A stretch of DNA of 64,000 bases from Cornus controversa (taxonomy: Eukaryota > Streptophyta > Magnoliopsida > Cornales > Cornaceae): NCBI GenBank assembly GCA_026545225.1, contig CM048854.1, positions 26,952,730-27,016,729 of the forward strand. Direction: 5' to 3'. The position numbers and the translations under genes are program-made. The notes beneath the pieces were generated by a model. That model searched no databases and had not been told where the DNA came from. It saw nothing but the letters and a program-made list of their open reading frames with translations. Of this stretch, positions 11,801 to 23,806 are shown one piece after another (position 1 is the first letter of the stretch; each line of letters begins with the position of its first letter).

Positions 11801-13125
11801 GGATGCTTAAAAACATTGGTTTTATTTGGAAAAGATTACTTTAGGAAAGATGTAATTTTAGGAAGAATGTAACTTTAGAAAAAATTACTTTTAGGAAGGA
11901 TGCTATTTTGGAAAGATTACTTTTAAAAAACATGATTATGGTAACCAATGATTTTTATAAAACTACTATCTTTGAAAAGAGATATTTAGAAAGTATTTCT
12001 TTAGAAAAACATGTTTTAGAAATCTATGCTTTAGAAAAATATTTTTGACAAAATTTATTATATTTATAAGATAATACTTAGAAAAACATGATGTCTAAAG
12101 AAACCATGATTTTTAAAAGCTTTATTTTTGTAAAACATGATTTTAAAAAGAAAAAAAGATGACTTTTACAAGTGAGATGTTTCAAGAAAAATAATGATTT
12201 GGACATTATTTTTAAAAAATAGTTTTTCCTCTTACTTTGAAAAGATATGATTTAAAGAGATATGATGTGATTTCTTGTGAAAAAATAATTTTTAACCAAA
12301 AATTGCCTCACTTAAACCAAAAAGAATGATTTTTAACCTAAATTAGATGACATACTAACCCAAAATTTATGTTTATAATAAAAGTAATAAGTGAGTGTGT
12401 GATAAAATATAATGACTTTGAAACGTCTTTGAACTTCCTACACTCGTCACACAATTGCAACAGATGTAACCAAGACAAGGGTTTGATACCCTACAAGAAC
12501 TATGGAGCATAGAAAATAATTATGGCTTACATGACAATGAGCATGCGAAGAAATCATCATGCTCAATTACTTTTGAAAAATCAATTGTGTAATACAAAGC
12601 ACAATTTTATTTATGTCTATTTTAATGAATGAATGCACACATATATTAGGGTTTGCATAAAAATAAATCTAAAGAGGTCCTATGGGTTGCAAGGTATGAT
12701 AAGGAAACTCACCCTAAGCTCAACCATCTTGTATACACATGATGACAAACAATCATCATCATGCATACCGTTTGACTACATGTTGGAGAAAGAGTGAGCG
12801 TTCATGGACACAATCATGAGGCCATACACAGAAGGAGTAGAAAAAAAGATGCAATAAAAATAAATAAAACTAGGATTTAGAGAATACCTACCTGGATAAA
12901 TGTTATTATTGTTTGTACCTTTTACATGGAAAAGAGTAGATCACTATTTTCTTGGGATTGCAACAATGGCTTCTTTGGCTTTTGTGGTAATTACTAGACC
13001 TTCTGGATTTATTTTAGAGAGAAAGAGTACGAATATATTGTATATTATATATACACTGTTGCTCACTTGAAGCTAGGTGATTATTTTGTTTCAACTTTAA
13101 AAATTTATAATAACCTCTGTACTAT

Positions 13126-14393
13126 TACTAGTCACTACCGGCAATAGGACGGATTGTATAATGTAGTAGTAAGGGTATCGTCCTCAAGGATCAAAACTTG
13201 TTCACACTCGAACCTCACACTTAATTGATTCAAAAATAATTGGTTTGATTTTGGTTCCTAATTATCCAATTAGACTAGATTATGAAAACAATTAAAATCT
13301 AACACACTAAAGTGAAATAAAGTAGAGATGGATACTTAGGGCTTTCGAATCCACCCTAAACCCTCGTAATTGCACAATTCATCATTCAAATTAGAGAAAA
13401 TTAAGTTGTTGATATATACTAGCAAATTTGGCTTCAAGCACACACCAAATATCAAGAATATGTTATAATTGGGCTAAGAAAGTATGATTCATCTTAGCTA
13501 AGCATGCATAGTCTACCTACCTAATTTTACACTAAATTATAAAACAACACATCTACACATGAGCATGAATCATCAAGTCAATCTCAAATTATATCCAATT
13601 ATAACTATAATGCAAGTATCACCATCACAATTACAAAAATTAATAATGTATGAGATCAATCAACAATGAAGTAATTCTAAGACAAGAATAAACTTCATTG
13701 AAAATTAATGTATCAATTACAACTCAAATCTTGGCACAACCAAAGATATAATCCTAGAAAACGTTAATCATACATCAATCTACAAAAAACCTCGATTGAA
13801 AAGGAAATTGATACAATACTTGAGCTTAGGGCTTCATCAAGCCCTAAGTAGAAGGTTTAATCCGCCATAAAGAGAAGAAGGGTCTTCAATTTGGCTTGGA
13901 TCTTCCCCTTCATCACTTCTCCAATGGTGGATATAAAGAGAGAAAGTAAGAAGATAGAGATGCTCTCTCACTCCCAAGTGTCCTCCTTTAAAATAGCTCT
14001 ATTCTGGCTATACACAGCCCCAACAGTTCAGTCTGTGTGCAACACTCTCGCCCTGTATCACATAGCAAATCTAATCTTAAAGTTAACAACAGGCCTAACT
14101 TGATCGATCAGACCAAGTACTCGAACGATCGAGCTTCGATCGATCAAAGCTGGTACTCGATCGATCGAACAAAGTCGTCCTTAAATTTCTCTAATCTGCT
14201 TCCTGTTGTAGTCGTCCTGGATTACCTCGAAACTCTCAGACCTCGTTAAATTGTTGAATTGCACCTTCTTTTACCTCAAGTAGTGCAAATCAAGATTAAG
14301 CTAAATTATAGCCAAAAAGATATAGAACATATCACTCAAGTACTATCGTGTACATATTTTAGGGCTGAAATACATAACATTTGACACTTATCA
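13126..14393 (-). mobile_element. Second nested solo-LTR-like element (possible LARD/Ty3 LTR)
   Basis: A 1268-bp block flanked by a 5-bp duplication ACTAT (13121-13125 and 14394-14398). On the minus strand it opens TGATAAGTGTCAAATG and closes with the complement of ACTACCGGCAATAGGACGG, which resembles LTRs of large plant retrotransposon derivatives. With this duplication the minus-strand ends are TG...TA, not TG...CA. It has no gag-pol. It includes a cluster of CGATCGAT palindromes at about 14100-14170. The frames at 13891-14249 lie within it and are not genes. Confidence 0.6.
14098..14172. repeat. Cluster of CGATCGAT-type palindromic repeats
   Basis: Several copies of GATCGATC and near variants alternate with TACTCGA within 75 bp of the 13126-14393 element. 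They look like a diverged short tandem array. Confidence 0.6.
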
Positions 14394-15087
14394 ACTATAT
14401 TTGTGAGAATATGAATTGCTGACCTACAAGAATAATTGCTAACCTATAGGAATAATTATCCACCCTTAGTGTTATATTATAGGGTGAATTACTTAGTGAT
14501 CAAGATTAATGAGGGCTCAAGTAATTGCAATTACGAAACCCTCTGTTGTGCAAGAAAAGTTATTCTAGAATTTTTCGGGTGTGTTAATTTATCCTAAACT
14601 TTCACTTATTGGACAAAACAGAACAGTTTATAAAAAAATATGTATATGAATGAAATTAGTCCATGCCCCAGTCTTTTCTCTCTCTCAACCGCACCCCATG
14701 GGCATAACTGAATTGGGTCACGCCCTAGGGGTGTGCTATATACTTTATCTTTTCTTTTTCATTTGGGGATGGGCCTACCCTTCTATCTCTTGGCTTTACC
14801 CCAGGGGCATGGCCTAATTTGGCTACCCTCCATGGGTGTGGCTGGCCCTATATATATATATATTTGTTGCTTTTTTAAATACGTATATATGTATACATGC
14901 ATATGGGCGTATTTTATTTTATTTTTGGATTAGTTGGTGCACTACAGCCCTAAACTAAAGTGCTCTCTAAGGTTTTGGGCTGCTTCGGATGCAATCGAAG
15001 AGTCTGTTTTTCGATTTGGCAATTCAATTTTACTAGAAAAATACTTTCTCACTATTTGACGGATCGGGCAAAAATTGGGTGTCTACA

Positions 15088-16470
15088 ACTTTGAATGATC
15101 TTGAAAATTTTGGGGGCTTGGAAGGATTATGTTGAAAAGAGAATTGCCAATAAGAAACCCAAGCCAAGCCAAAATTTCCAAAAAAAAAAAAAAAAAAAAA
15201 TGGAAAACATTCTAACTTTTTTGGAATAACTATTTTTTTTTATAAAAAAATATTGTATCCCTCAAAAACTTCTTTTGGGAGGATTTGCTCATTCGGTCCA
15301 AAATAATTCCACCATTGGAAGAACCAGTACCACGCTTCACAATAGTCTTAGTAATTGTTTCTTTAAGGATTATAACTTTGGGAAAACCTTATAGGGGAGC
15401 ATAAATTATCTCCCTAAGCTCTTGTGGAAAGAAATTGAATAATTTGGCAAGGAAAATGAGTAATCACCATAGTTTTTGCATCTTGGTAGTGTTTGGTTTT
15501 GATGGAGTTTGCTGAAAATATCATGATGATGTCACACCCCAGTCATATAAACTCATTCAAAAATTGTTGAACTCAATATCTGTATCATTACTCGTATGAT
15601 AAATTATAAAAAATACAATTTTGTAATATGTTTAGCATATTGTATATATTTTGCCTCTCTCTCTCTGTCATGATTTTTTGTATGATTTTTCTCAGCAGGC
15701 CTTTTTGGCTAGTTTTGTGGGCTTTAAAATCATTTTCTTTGTAATATGTTTTGAAAGTCTCCGAATTAGACTACAATAGATCTTATTTGGATTGAACTTA
15801 CTTGGTGGTCTAGCCCATGTTTGGAAGTGCTCTAACGTAGACACACATTGATGAGTCTGTGTATACCTATTTAGCTGTTCTTAGGCCCAAGGGACAAAGT
15901 GACAAGTAAAAAATAGGTAGTTATTCTACGCATACATTTTAGGCCTAGAGAAGTGCCAGCGGGCAGTCGTGCAAGCTGACTGCCACTGCATAGTCCCTCG
16001 AGTGTGTTTATATTTTTCTGGTTTTCTAATTTTATAGAATTGTGTGAGAACCATCATTATTTAAAAATGTGAGGGGATAATGATAATTGTCACACAAACC
16101 TATAAGATTAGAAACCCAAAAAAGTATAAACACACGTTGAGTGTCGCGCGACTATGCAGTAGTCACAACTGTGGCTATCATTTCTCTTTAGGCCTGTGTA
16201 TACTTGTTAACTTCAAAATTGTGATCAAAATTATTATGACACGTGGTCAAGATTTTTGAGGTCTAGATCTTATTCTAGTCCATGATCATGATTATGAACT
16301 CTTGATCACGGAATAAAAGTAAATTCTTAATTTAGGCGGTAGATATTATTTTGGGTCTTCAGCCCCGAAGCGACTAAGTAGGCACGTCTTCAACCATATT
16401 AAGTAAGAAAAGGGTTGGACTTACGACCAATTTATGGTCATGATTCTTAATCATATTGGTTGAAAAAGGG
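15088..16470. other. Intergenic DNA right of the nested cluster
   Basis: Starts with the right duplication ACTTT of the large element. There is an A-rich run at about 15180-15200. A short, broken minus-strand reading frame at about 15265-15450 has an internal stop and may be a transposon relic; I do not recognise it. No functional gene or RNA was seen. Confidence 0.4.
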
Positions 16471-16471
16471 T

Positions 16472-16640
16472 CTCTTAGAGTTTCAGTCACTAGTGACCTA
16501 AGAGTTTCAATTACTAGTGACATAAGGGTTTTGGTCACTTATGGCCTAAGAGTTTTAATCACTAGTGACCTAAGGGTTTCAGTCACTAGTGACTTAAGGG
16601 TTTCAACCAATAGTCACCTAAGGGTTTTGGCCAATCATGC
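16472..16640. repeat. 24-bp minisatellite, about 7 units
   Basis: The unit is about TAAGAGTTTCAGTCACTAGT plus GACC, repeated head to tail with substitutions but constant 24-bp length. It therefore reads as an eight-residue repeat (LRVSVTSD-like) in one frame. Looser copies continue to about 16820. The open frame across it results from the repeat period and is not evidence of a gene. Confidence 0.8.
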
Positions 16641-17409
16641 CCTAAAGAGGCCTGAGAGAGTCACTTAAAAAGAGACTAGCCTAAAAGAGTGGTCTAAGGA
16701 TAGAGTTGCCTAAGAGTTTCTCGACCACTTGTTGCCTAAGAGTGTCTCGATCAAGAGTGACCTAAAAGAGTTGCCTAAGAGTGTCTTAGCCACTTATGGC
16801 CTAAAAGTCTTGATCACGCCTAAAAATATTGAGTTTGGGTGAGATAGATCTAATGTCTTTTAAAATCTTAGAAACCCAACCAAGATTTGATCTAGGTTAA
16901 AGTATAACCAGCTACGAATTTCAAAGGCTAAGAACCTAGAAGTTAGGTCTGAAAACCAAGAAAACTAAAAATAGAAAGAGCAATTTGACCATTTCCAAAG
17001 TTCAAAGACCCAAAGTTACAAATGGGAGAATCTCACCTACTTTTGATGAAGAAATCAGAATTCGCAGAAGACTCTAGCCTTGGCAAAAGTCAGAGTCCAA
17101 CTTGGTGGTTGAGAAAAGCTAGAAATGGTGAGGCAATCCAAATCAACAACTTGAAAGAACCCGCAAGCCAAAGCTAAAAATGATATGCCAGACATACATC
17201 TCTGTTAATCCATAGAGAAGTGTGCAATCTTTCAAAACAAGCTCAACAATGTAGTTAGAAAATGTCACTTTCAACTTGCATCCATCACTTTCTAGAAGGA
17301 CAGATTGAGAAGGATATCACCAAATTAAGAGCCTATATAAATACTCAAGTAATTCCCACAAGAAAAAGATCTAGCACTAACATCTAACATGCCTTTGTTA
17401 TCTATCTCC

Positions 17410-17899
17410 TATTGGGAATTAATCATTTTTCATTCAACATAACGGAAGCATATCATCATATCAACAATTATACAAGCATATATGAAAATAACAATCAAAC
17501 ACATTTATGCACAAGATAATATTTTACATGGTTCACCCAACTCTAGGGCTACGTCCATGGAGAGAGAGGTTTCACTATATTGAGAAGAGAATATACAACA
17601 CGCAAAAATCATGCCTACCACACACACTCTTTCACTCTCTCTTGGCAACTTTCCTCCAAAATTATATATACCCTCTCCTCTCCTCACAACACTCACCAAA
17701 CCCCTTACATCTTTTCTCTCTCTCTCTCTTTCCCTTTAACCTTACCTCTATTTATAGAGTCTCCAAACCCATTCCTTGTTGTATAAGGATTTCAATTTAC
17801 TTGAACTCCAAGACACGCCTAACAAGAAATTACCAAATAAATTACAACTCTAAAATAGAAACACAATTATAATAAAGATATGAGCCACAATTCCTAACA
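17410..17899 (-). repeat. LTR of the small non-autonomous element (left copy)
   Basis: A 490-bp terminal repeat containing a CTCTATTTATAG motif, TATA-like on either strand, and a CT microsatellite. Its first bases TATTGGG differ from the TGTTGGG of the partner. Confidence 0.85.
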
Positions 17900-18379
17900 A
17901 TCTCCACCTTGGCTCAAATTCCATCAATGTAGTCTTCCATAGCTCCACCTCGACTGAAGATTCCTCCACCTTGAATCAAACTCCATCACATCATCTCCAT
18001 TGGTGTTCAGTTGCTCATGCATGGCAACCCACCAATCAATCATCATCACTCATCATTATCATCTCTACCCCCCAAACTCTCTTATTTTCTCACTCACTAC
18101 TCCATTCTCTTTCTTCTCTTACTATTTTTCTGGACCGAAAACAACAAACCTCCCTTCTTCACACTAACATCCTGCCCTATCTTGAAAACAAACATCATCC
18201 GGCTTGTCCCAAGACTTATTCCTCATGGGCACTATCATCATTCTCGTGTCTTTATCAGCTTTAATTATATCTCCATAACTCTTTATGATCAACCTTCTGC
18301 TTTGACACATTACCAATTTTCGGCTCTGATGTTCAGGACCAACCACAACCTCTGACCCACCATTGGCTCTGATACCAAT

Positions 18380-18845
18380 TGTTGGGAATTAATCCCCTTT
18401 CATTCGATATAGTGGAAGCATATCATCACATCAACAATCACACAAGTATATATGAAAATAACAATCAAACACATCTACGCAAAAGACAATATTTTATATG
18501 GTTCACCCAACTCTAGGGTTACGTCCATGGAGAGAGAGATTTCACTATATTGAGAAGAGAATATATAACACGCGGAAAGCATACTTACTACACACACTCT
18601 TTCACTATCTCTTGGCATTTTTCATCTGAAATTACACACACCCTCTCCTCTCCTTACAACACTCACCAAACCCCTTACCTTTTAACCCTGCCTTTATTTA
18701 TAGAGTCTCCAAACTCATTCCTTGTTGTACAAGGATTACAATTTACTTGAAACCCAAGACGTGCCTAACAAGAAATTACTAAATAAATTACAACTCTAAA
18801 ATAAAAACACAATTATAATAGGAATATGAGCCACAATTCCTAACA
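18380..18845 (-). repeat. LTR of the small non-autonomous element (right copy)
   Basis: A 466-bp partner of 17410-17899 with TG...CA ends. It adjoins the primer binding site and is therefore the 5' LTR on the minus strand. Confidence 0.85.
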
Positions 18846-18850
18846 TCTCT

Positions 18851-20650
18851 CTTAACTTATCTAAGAGTCGGTTCTTTTAACTTCACAATTCTATCTTTCA
18901 TGTCTATAAGCTTTTAGCTTCACAATTCTATCTTTCATGTTTATTTAGATTTTTAGCTCCTTAGCTTTAGTTCAGTAATTTTAGCTACAGTAACTCCTTA
19001 GCTTTAGTTCAGTAATTTTAGATATTTGTACTCTATCTTCTCAGCACTTTAGTTTTTTAAATGTAACTTGTTTTCCAGTATCAATAAAATTCATTTCTTC
19101 ATGAACGTGTTGAATTTCTAGTCTCGTTATCAATCTCCCATTTTCAAGATTAAAAGTCCTCGTCTTCAAGACATCGAGAGCCTAGTAGGGAGGGTCATTT
19201 CTACTCATTCCTACTCCCTTCACTCGCTTGATCCTTAAAAGGACCGTCTCACGGTCTGAAATAGGAATCTCGCGCATCTTACCCAGACCCATATTACGAG
19301 CCAACCAATCTTGATTTGGAATGTGGGAGTCAACATTGGGAGCCAAACAATATTCAAATAGATTGATATGATGAAAAAAAATTGCTTATTTCACAAAAAA
19401 AGAAATTAGGGTGGTGCATTAATTAGAAATGTTTTTCTACCCTTTGAGCAATGACATGTTGCTCTAACCTTCCAAAGATGTTGAATGCGAGCATGGACTA
19501 TTCAGTGTGGTTGGATCCAACCTCCAGAGCCAGAAAAGACTAACAACCTACCATGCTCCCTTGGAATCACATCACATTATTCACATGCCATACTTTTGCT
19601 CTCACCAATTCTAACGTGACTTGAGCACCTTGGAGCCTGAAATAATTTTGGTCCAAAATATTTACCTCCAACTATGTAAAGAAATATCAATGTACACCAT
19701 GTTATTCATTATTTTAGAAAATAAAACTTGAAAATTAATAATGGGTTAATTCATTTTCACTTGTGTCACACAAAAAAATTATTTCCAGGTGCAACATCAT
19801 GTTTGTGTTGCATCCGACTGTAACATGGTTATTTTGAGTCATGATATAATTGTGTTGATAATTTTTTTTTTTTTGAAAGTTCAAGCAACATACACTTACA
19901 ATATTGCTTTAGCAGGGTTCAAAAATTTAGTCTCTTATTTAAGAATCTTAGAAAACGAGATCATATCATTTTGACTAATGCTCAATGATATTTGAGTTGA
20001 TACATTGTGCTTTTGTAAACACACTATAAAAAAAGTACACATACTATATAAAAGTACAACAGATCGTGTATTGATAACAAAAAAAAAAAAAAAAATGGTA
20101 AGTCTCAATTGGTTGTTACTATCTATTGATGTAATATGAGTATGTATTAAAAGAAACATCTTAAGAGATGATAAATTTTTAGATAATCTTGAATCACTAA
20201 CAATTGGTGGTTCAGTCTTAACTTTAATTTTGATTGGATTGGATCACCAATCGTCAGTAATCTATAACCATATAATAATTTACAGGGAAGTGAATTTATC
20301 ATTTTTTTTTTGGGTTACAGATAAAGAAGTCTTGTTGGAGGTGGAGTAAAAAAAATAATAATAATAATAAAAATAAAATAAATAAATAATACTGAGGATT
20401 GTAACATTACTGTGTCATTACTGAGGATAGTGAAAAAAATCTGGCAGTACAATCTTTAATTCTGCTATCATATTATTCAGAAGGCCCGCTTTCCACCGGG
20501 CCTTAGCATTCAATTCGATTCATTCCCCACTGTGTCATAAATCTCTACCTACTGAGCAGTAATGCAAGACAATGAAACCCACATGGTCTCCTTGATCATG
20601 AGTCACTGACTCACTTCACCCGGGAAAAAAAAAATACATATGTTTATATA
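18851..20650. other. Intergenic DNA, no gene seen
   Basis: A short direct repeat at about 18960-19025 duplicates CTCCTTAGCTTTAGTTCAGT. A-rich and T-rich runs occur at about 19860-19875, 20080-20096 and 20340-20390. No convincing coding frame was found. The right end becomes the upstream region of the secreted-protein gene, with a TA run at about 20660-20678. Confidence 0.45.
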
Positions 20651-20970
20651 TTATTTGTAGTGTATATATATATATATGCCGACATGGGCTCGGACGTACT
20701 CCTTATCTCTGCGGATTTTCTGGTCTACTTTAGTGTTCTGACTCTAAGGGGGTGATGGAAGAAAATCTCTGAGTCTAGTGAGTGGTGACCCTTATTTTTT
20801 ACTCTTTTTTTTTCTGAAGAAAATTTCCAATGGGTTGAAGAATTTAAGAACAGTTTTGGAGAGACTTTGGAGGGTGTGAAGACCCAGATCTCCTTAAAGA
20901 ATTACTTTTTCGTTTCTGGGTTGTTACGGTTTGAAGGGAAAGTTCATTTTGAGCATTGATTTTGGGCATT

Positions 20971-23767
20971 ATGAAGACTTTTGGGTTCTGGGTTTTGTTC
21001 TCTGTGGTTGGGACAACTTTGATGTTCCTTAGCTTCTCCACCAAAGAAAGCACCTCCTCTGTTCCTGGTATACTTACCCATTGCTGTGACTCTAGTTATA
21101 TATATATACATATTATTTGGGTGTATAAATGTTACATTTCTTTGCTCTTAATGTGATTTTGAAAAATGTTTGTTTGCTGGTGGTAGTTTCTATGTTGTCT
21201 ATCTATGTCATATTTGTGGTAGTATCTTTGTGTTTTGTGTGTCAGATACAGGGCTTGGTATTTTTTATGCTCTTAGTTAACATATAGAATTCCACCCACA
21301 TGAAAATTGGCTAGCATCACAACTTCAGGAATAGAGCATTTTCTTCTCTCTCTCTCTCTGTTATTTTTTTTTTTCCTTTCTAAAGTAAAATGCCATAGTT
21401 TCATGTATTTTTAGATATATAATGTGTGCTAGAGTTAGAACTTCTGTTTTGTAGATTACTGCATGCATATAAAACTAGGTGATCAATCCTTTATATTTAA
21501 TGCCAAAACGGGGCAACTCAGAATAATATTTACTTTGTAGTTCATGGTTGGTATCAGCTTACGTAATTTTTATTGCATTCCTTACTCGCATTATTGCATA
21601 TACACAAAAATGCCATGATTACCAGTTTAGTTAATAATTAGGCCTCCTCCAGACCTAAATGTTTGTGGATTTTATGGGTTAGTGTTCCAGTGAATATAAT
21701 GAATAGGATAATAATTCTTGAGACATTAGACTAGAGCTGAATGTGAAAGTTATAAACCTATATTAAGTTACAATGACTCTACTTTAGGATTTTTTTTCTT
21801 TTTGGTATTATATGCCACAGACATAAACAACTGTACGACCTGGAACTTGAATGCCAATATCGGTGTCTTGGGGTCTAAATGTGGTTCATTGAAGGAAACT
21901 AATTGCCACTAATGAAACTAGAGTGTAGCTTCTCTTCTTGCTATCAACAATATTGCCTTAAAATTAGCTGAATGAGAAACACAGGATTACGAGTAGCATA
22001 ATAATATTGAGAGGTGAAAAGCTTGTCAAGTCAGATTAAGCAATCTATTTATGGACGTTGATAATTTGGGCAAGGGCACTTGATCGGAGCTGCCTCCTTG
22101 AAAGTTCACAGCTGGAAGCTCAGCTAGACAAGATTACCACTCACATCAATTTCCTACTTTCCTTAACTTATTGTAGAGCATGATGATAAGGAGGTTAGGT
22201 TTGAATCCGGTCTCTCTCTCAGCAGCACACATAGGTGAAAGCGGCACTAAGTAATGGTCCTTGTCTTAAGTAAATGATAATTTTTTAATAAATTGTGTTG
22301 TCTTTTTATTTGCAAGTTTTTTTATATATATATGCCGATGCTATACTATGTCATTACATGAATTTACTCGTTGGAAAAAAATGCTGGTGGGAAGTATTGA
22401 GTGCACAAACATTCTTGAATCTACTTGAAAAAGGAGAGAAAAATGATAGAAAAGGATGTTTTCCCGAGTTGATTTAACATTATTTTTTTAAAAAACAAAT
22501 GTTAAAATGTGAATATCCCCATTAGAAGACTATTTCTCTCTCTACCATCTCTCTTCCCACCACCACGTTCTCCAATCCAATTTTGCTAGATTTGAGGGGA
22601 AGAGAGAGGGAGAGAGAGAGAGAGAGTGGAGATTGAATTTGGATCAATGGTTATGAGTTTTGTCAGGTGAAGAGATGAGATGAGAAAGAGTGTCAATGGA
22701 GTCTCAGAGGAGAGAGGAAATCTGGGATGCAAATGCCTTTTTTCCTGTAAATAACAAATGCCTTATGCTTGTGTCTGTGTGTGTGTGTGTTGTAAACCAG
22801 CTTGTGAAGCTGTTTGGCCAAGATTAGCGCCATCAACACTATATTTATGAGAGTAACCAGTCGGAAAGATATATCCAGATTGTCACTGTTGACGAACATG
22901 ATTTCTGGTTCATGGGTTTTGTCAATTACGAGAGAGCATCTCACCATCTCACAGAGAGTATCTCCAATTTTGTGGCACATGGAATAGCAGTGCAACCCAT
23001 TGTTGCATAACCCAATCCATCATCTTGGTTTATGTCTTCCCCACTTTAGAGACTCTCTTTGGTTCTAGAGTTGTTGATCATTTGTTTCAATTTTCGTCTC
23101 TTGTTTTTATTTTTTCTTATTTATGCAGATATTACTTTATTGGTCTGTAACTTGTTTTGAACATGGCTCTGATTTTGATTCCAGAAACCTTATAAAAGAA
23201 TAATTAAATGCGTTCTATGTCATCCTATCAATTAGACTTCTCCGAATGAAAAATTAAATTAAAAATTTCAATGAAACAATAATCTGATGCAAATGGCCAT
23301 AATCAAAGTCAAAAGGACTTGATACACACATAGATCCTATTGAAACTTAACCCAAGAGAGACCTCAAACTCAAGTCTCTAATGTGGTTGGCTCATATACT
23401 TGTCTTCTGCAAAATGAATTGCTGGTCCACCACAAACCCAGATGGAGATTGTTAAAGATGTGAAGTTATAGAAAGGCAACTCCATCAATGGATCTTCAGT
23501 TGGGGATTCAATGACCTTGAGTTGTGGAGGAAGAAAAGGGTTTTATAATTTACACATTGCATATTTGAGTCTATTTAACATATTAAGGGCAAATTTGGTA
23601 TTTTAAATTTTTTTACTTAACTGTGTTGACTGATAGATAACGGAAGGGTGAATTTAAAATGCCATGTCATATCTCAAGGGAGGTCAGTGTAATTAGGCCT
23701 ATTCTCGACCACCGTGTAAATAGGGCAAACTTAAGAGGGGGTGTTGGTGTAATTTACCCTTTTTTTA

Positions 23768-23806
<39 letters not shown>

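Larger units (their letters stand above)
6790..15087 (-). mobile_element. Large solo-LTR-like element of a Ty3/gypsy-type retrotransposon, carrying nested insertions
   Basis: The element starts TGTCACGCC and ends GTGTCTACA on the plus strand, and is flanked by a perfect 5-bp duplication ACTTT (6785-6789 and 15088-15092). Read on the minus strand it opens TGTAGACACCCAATTTTTGC, a start I associate with long LTRs of plant Ty3/gypsy elements. It holds no gag or pol and no second LTR. Removing the two inner insertions and their duplications leaves about 3.8 kb, consistent with one very long LTR left by recombination. Much of 10.3-13.0 kb is decayed AT-rich sequence. The frame at 11576-11764 is not a convincing gene. 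Confidence 0.65.
17410..18845 (-). mobile_element. Small non-autonomous LTR retrotransposon (copia-like ends)
   Basis: Two similar terminal repeats, 17410-17899 (490 bp) and 18380-18845 (466 bp), surround about 480 bp with no gag or pol. The LTRs begin TGTTGGGAATT (TATTGGGAATT in the left copy) and end AATTCCTAACA, near-palindromic ends seen in Ty1/copia elements. Next to the right LTR, TGGCTCTGATACCA at 18364-18377 is the reverse complement of an initiator Met-tRNA primer binding site, so the element is on the minus strand. A purine-rich stretch adjoins the left LTR. The flanking pentamers TCTCC (17405-17409) and TCTCT (18846-18850) are a duplication with one mismatch. The right LTR lacks a CT-rich segment of about 24 bp present in the left one. 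Confidence 0.85.

Noticed and set aside
16456..16668. Small repeat protein gene
   Set aside because: The open frame follows from a 24-bp repeat period. There is no promoter, no homology and no neighbouring exon.
20463..20505. GC-rich hairpin-like CCCGCTTTCCACCGGGCC as a structured RNA or terminator
   Set aside because: The pairing is short and isolated, with no context supporting function in a plant nuclear genome.
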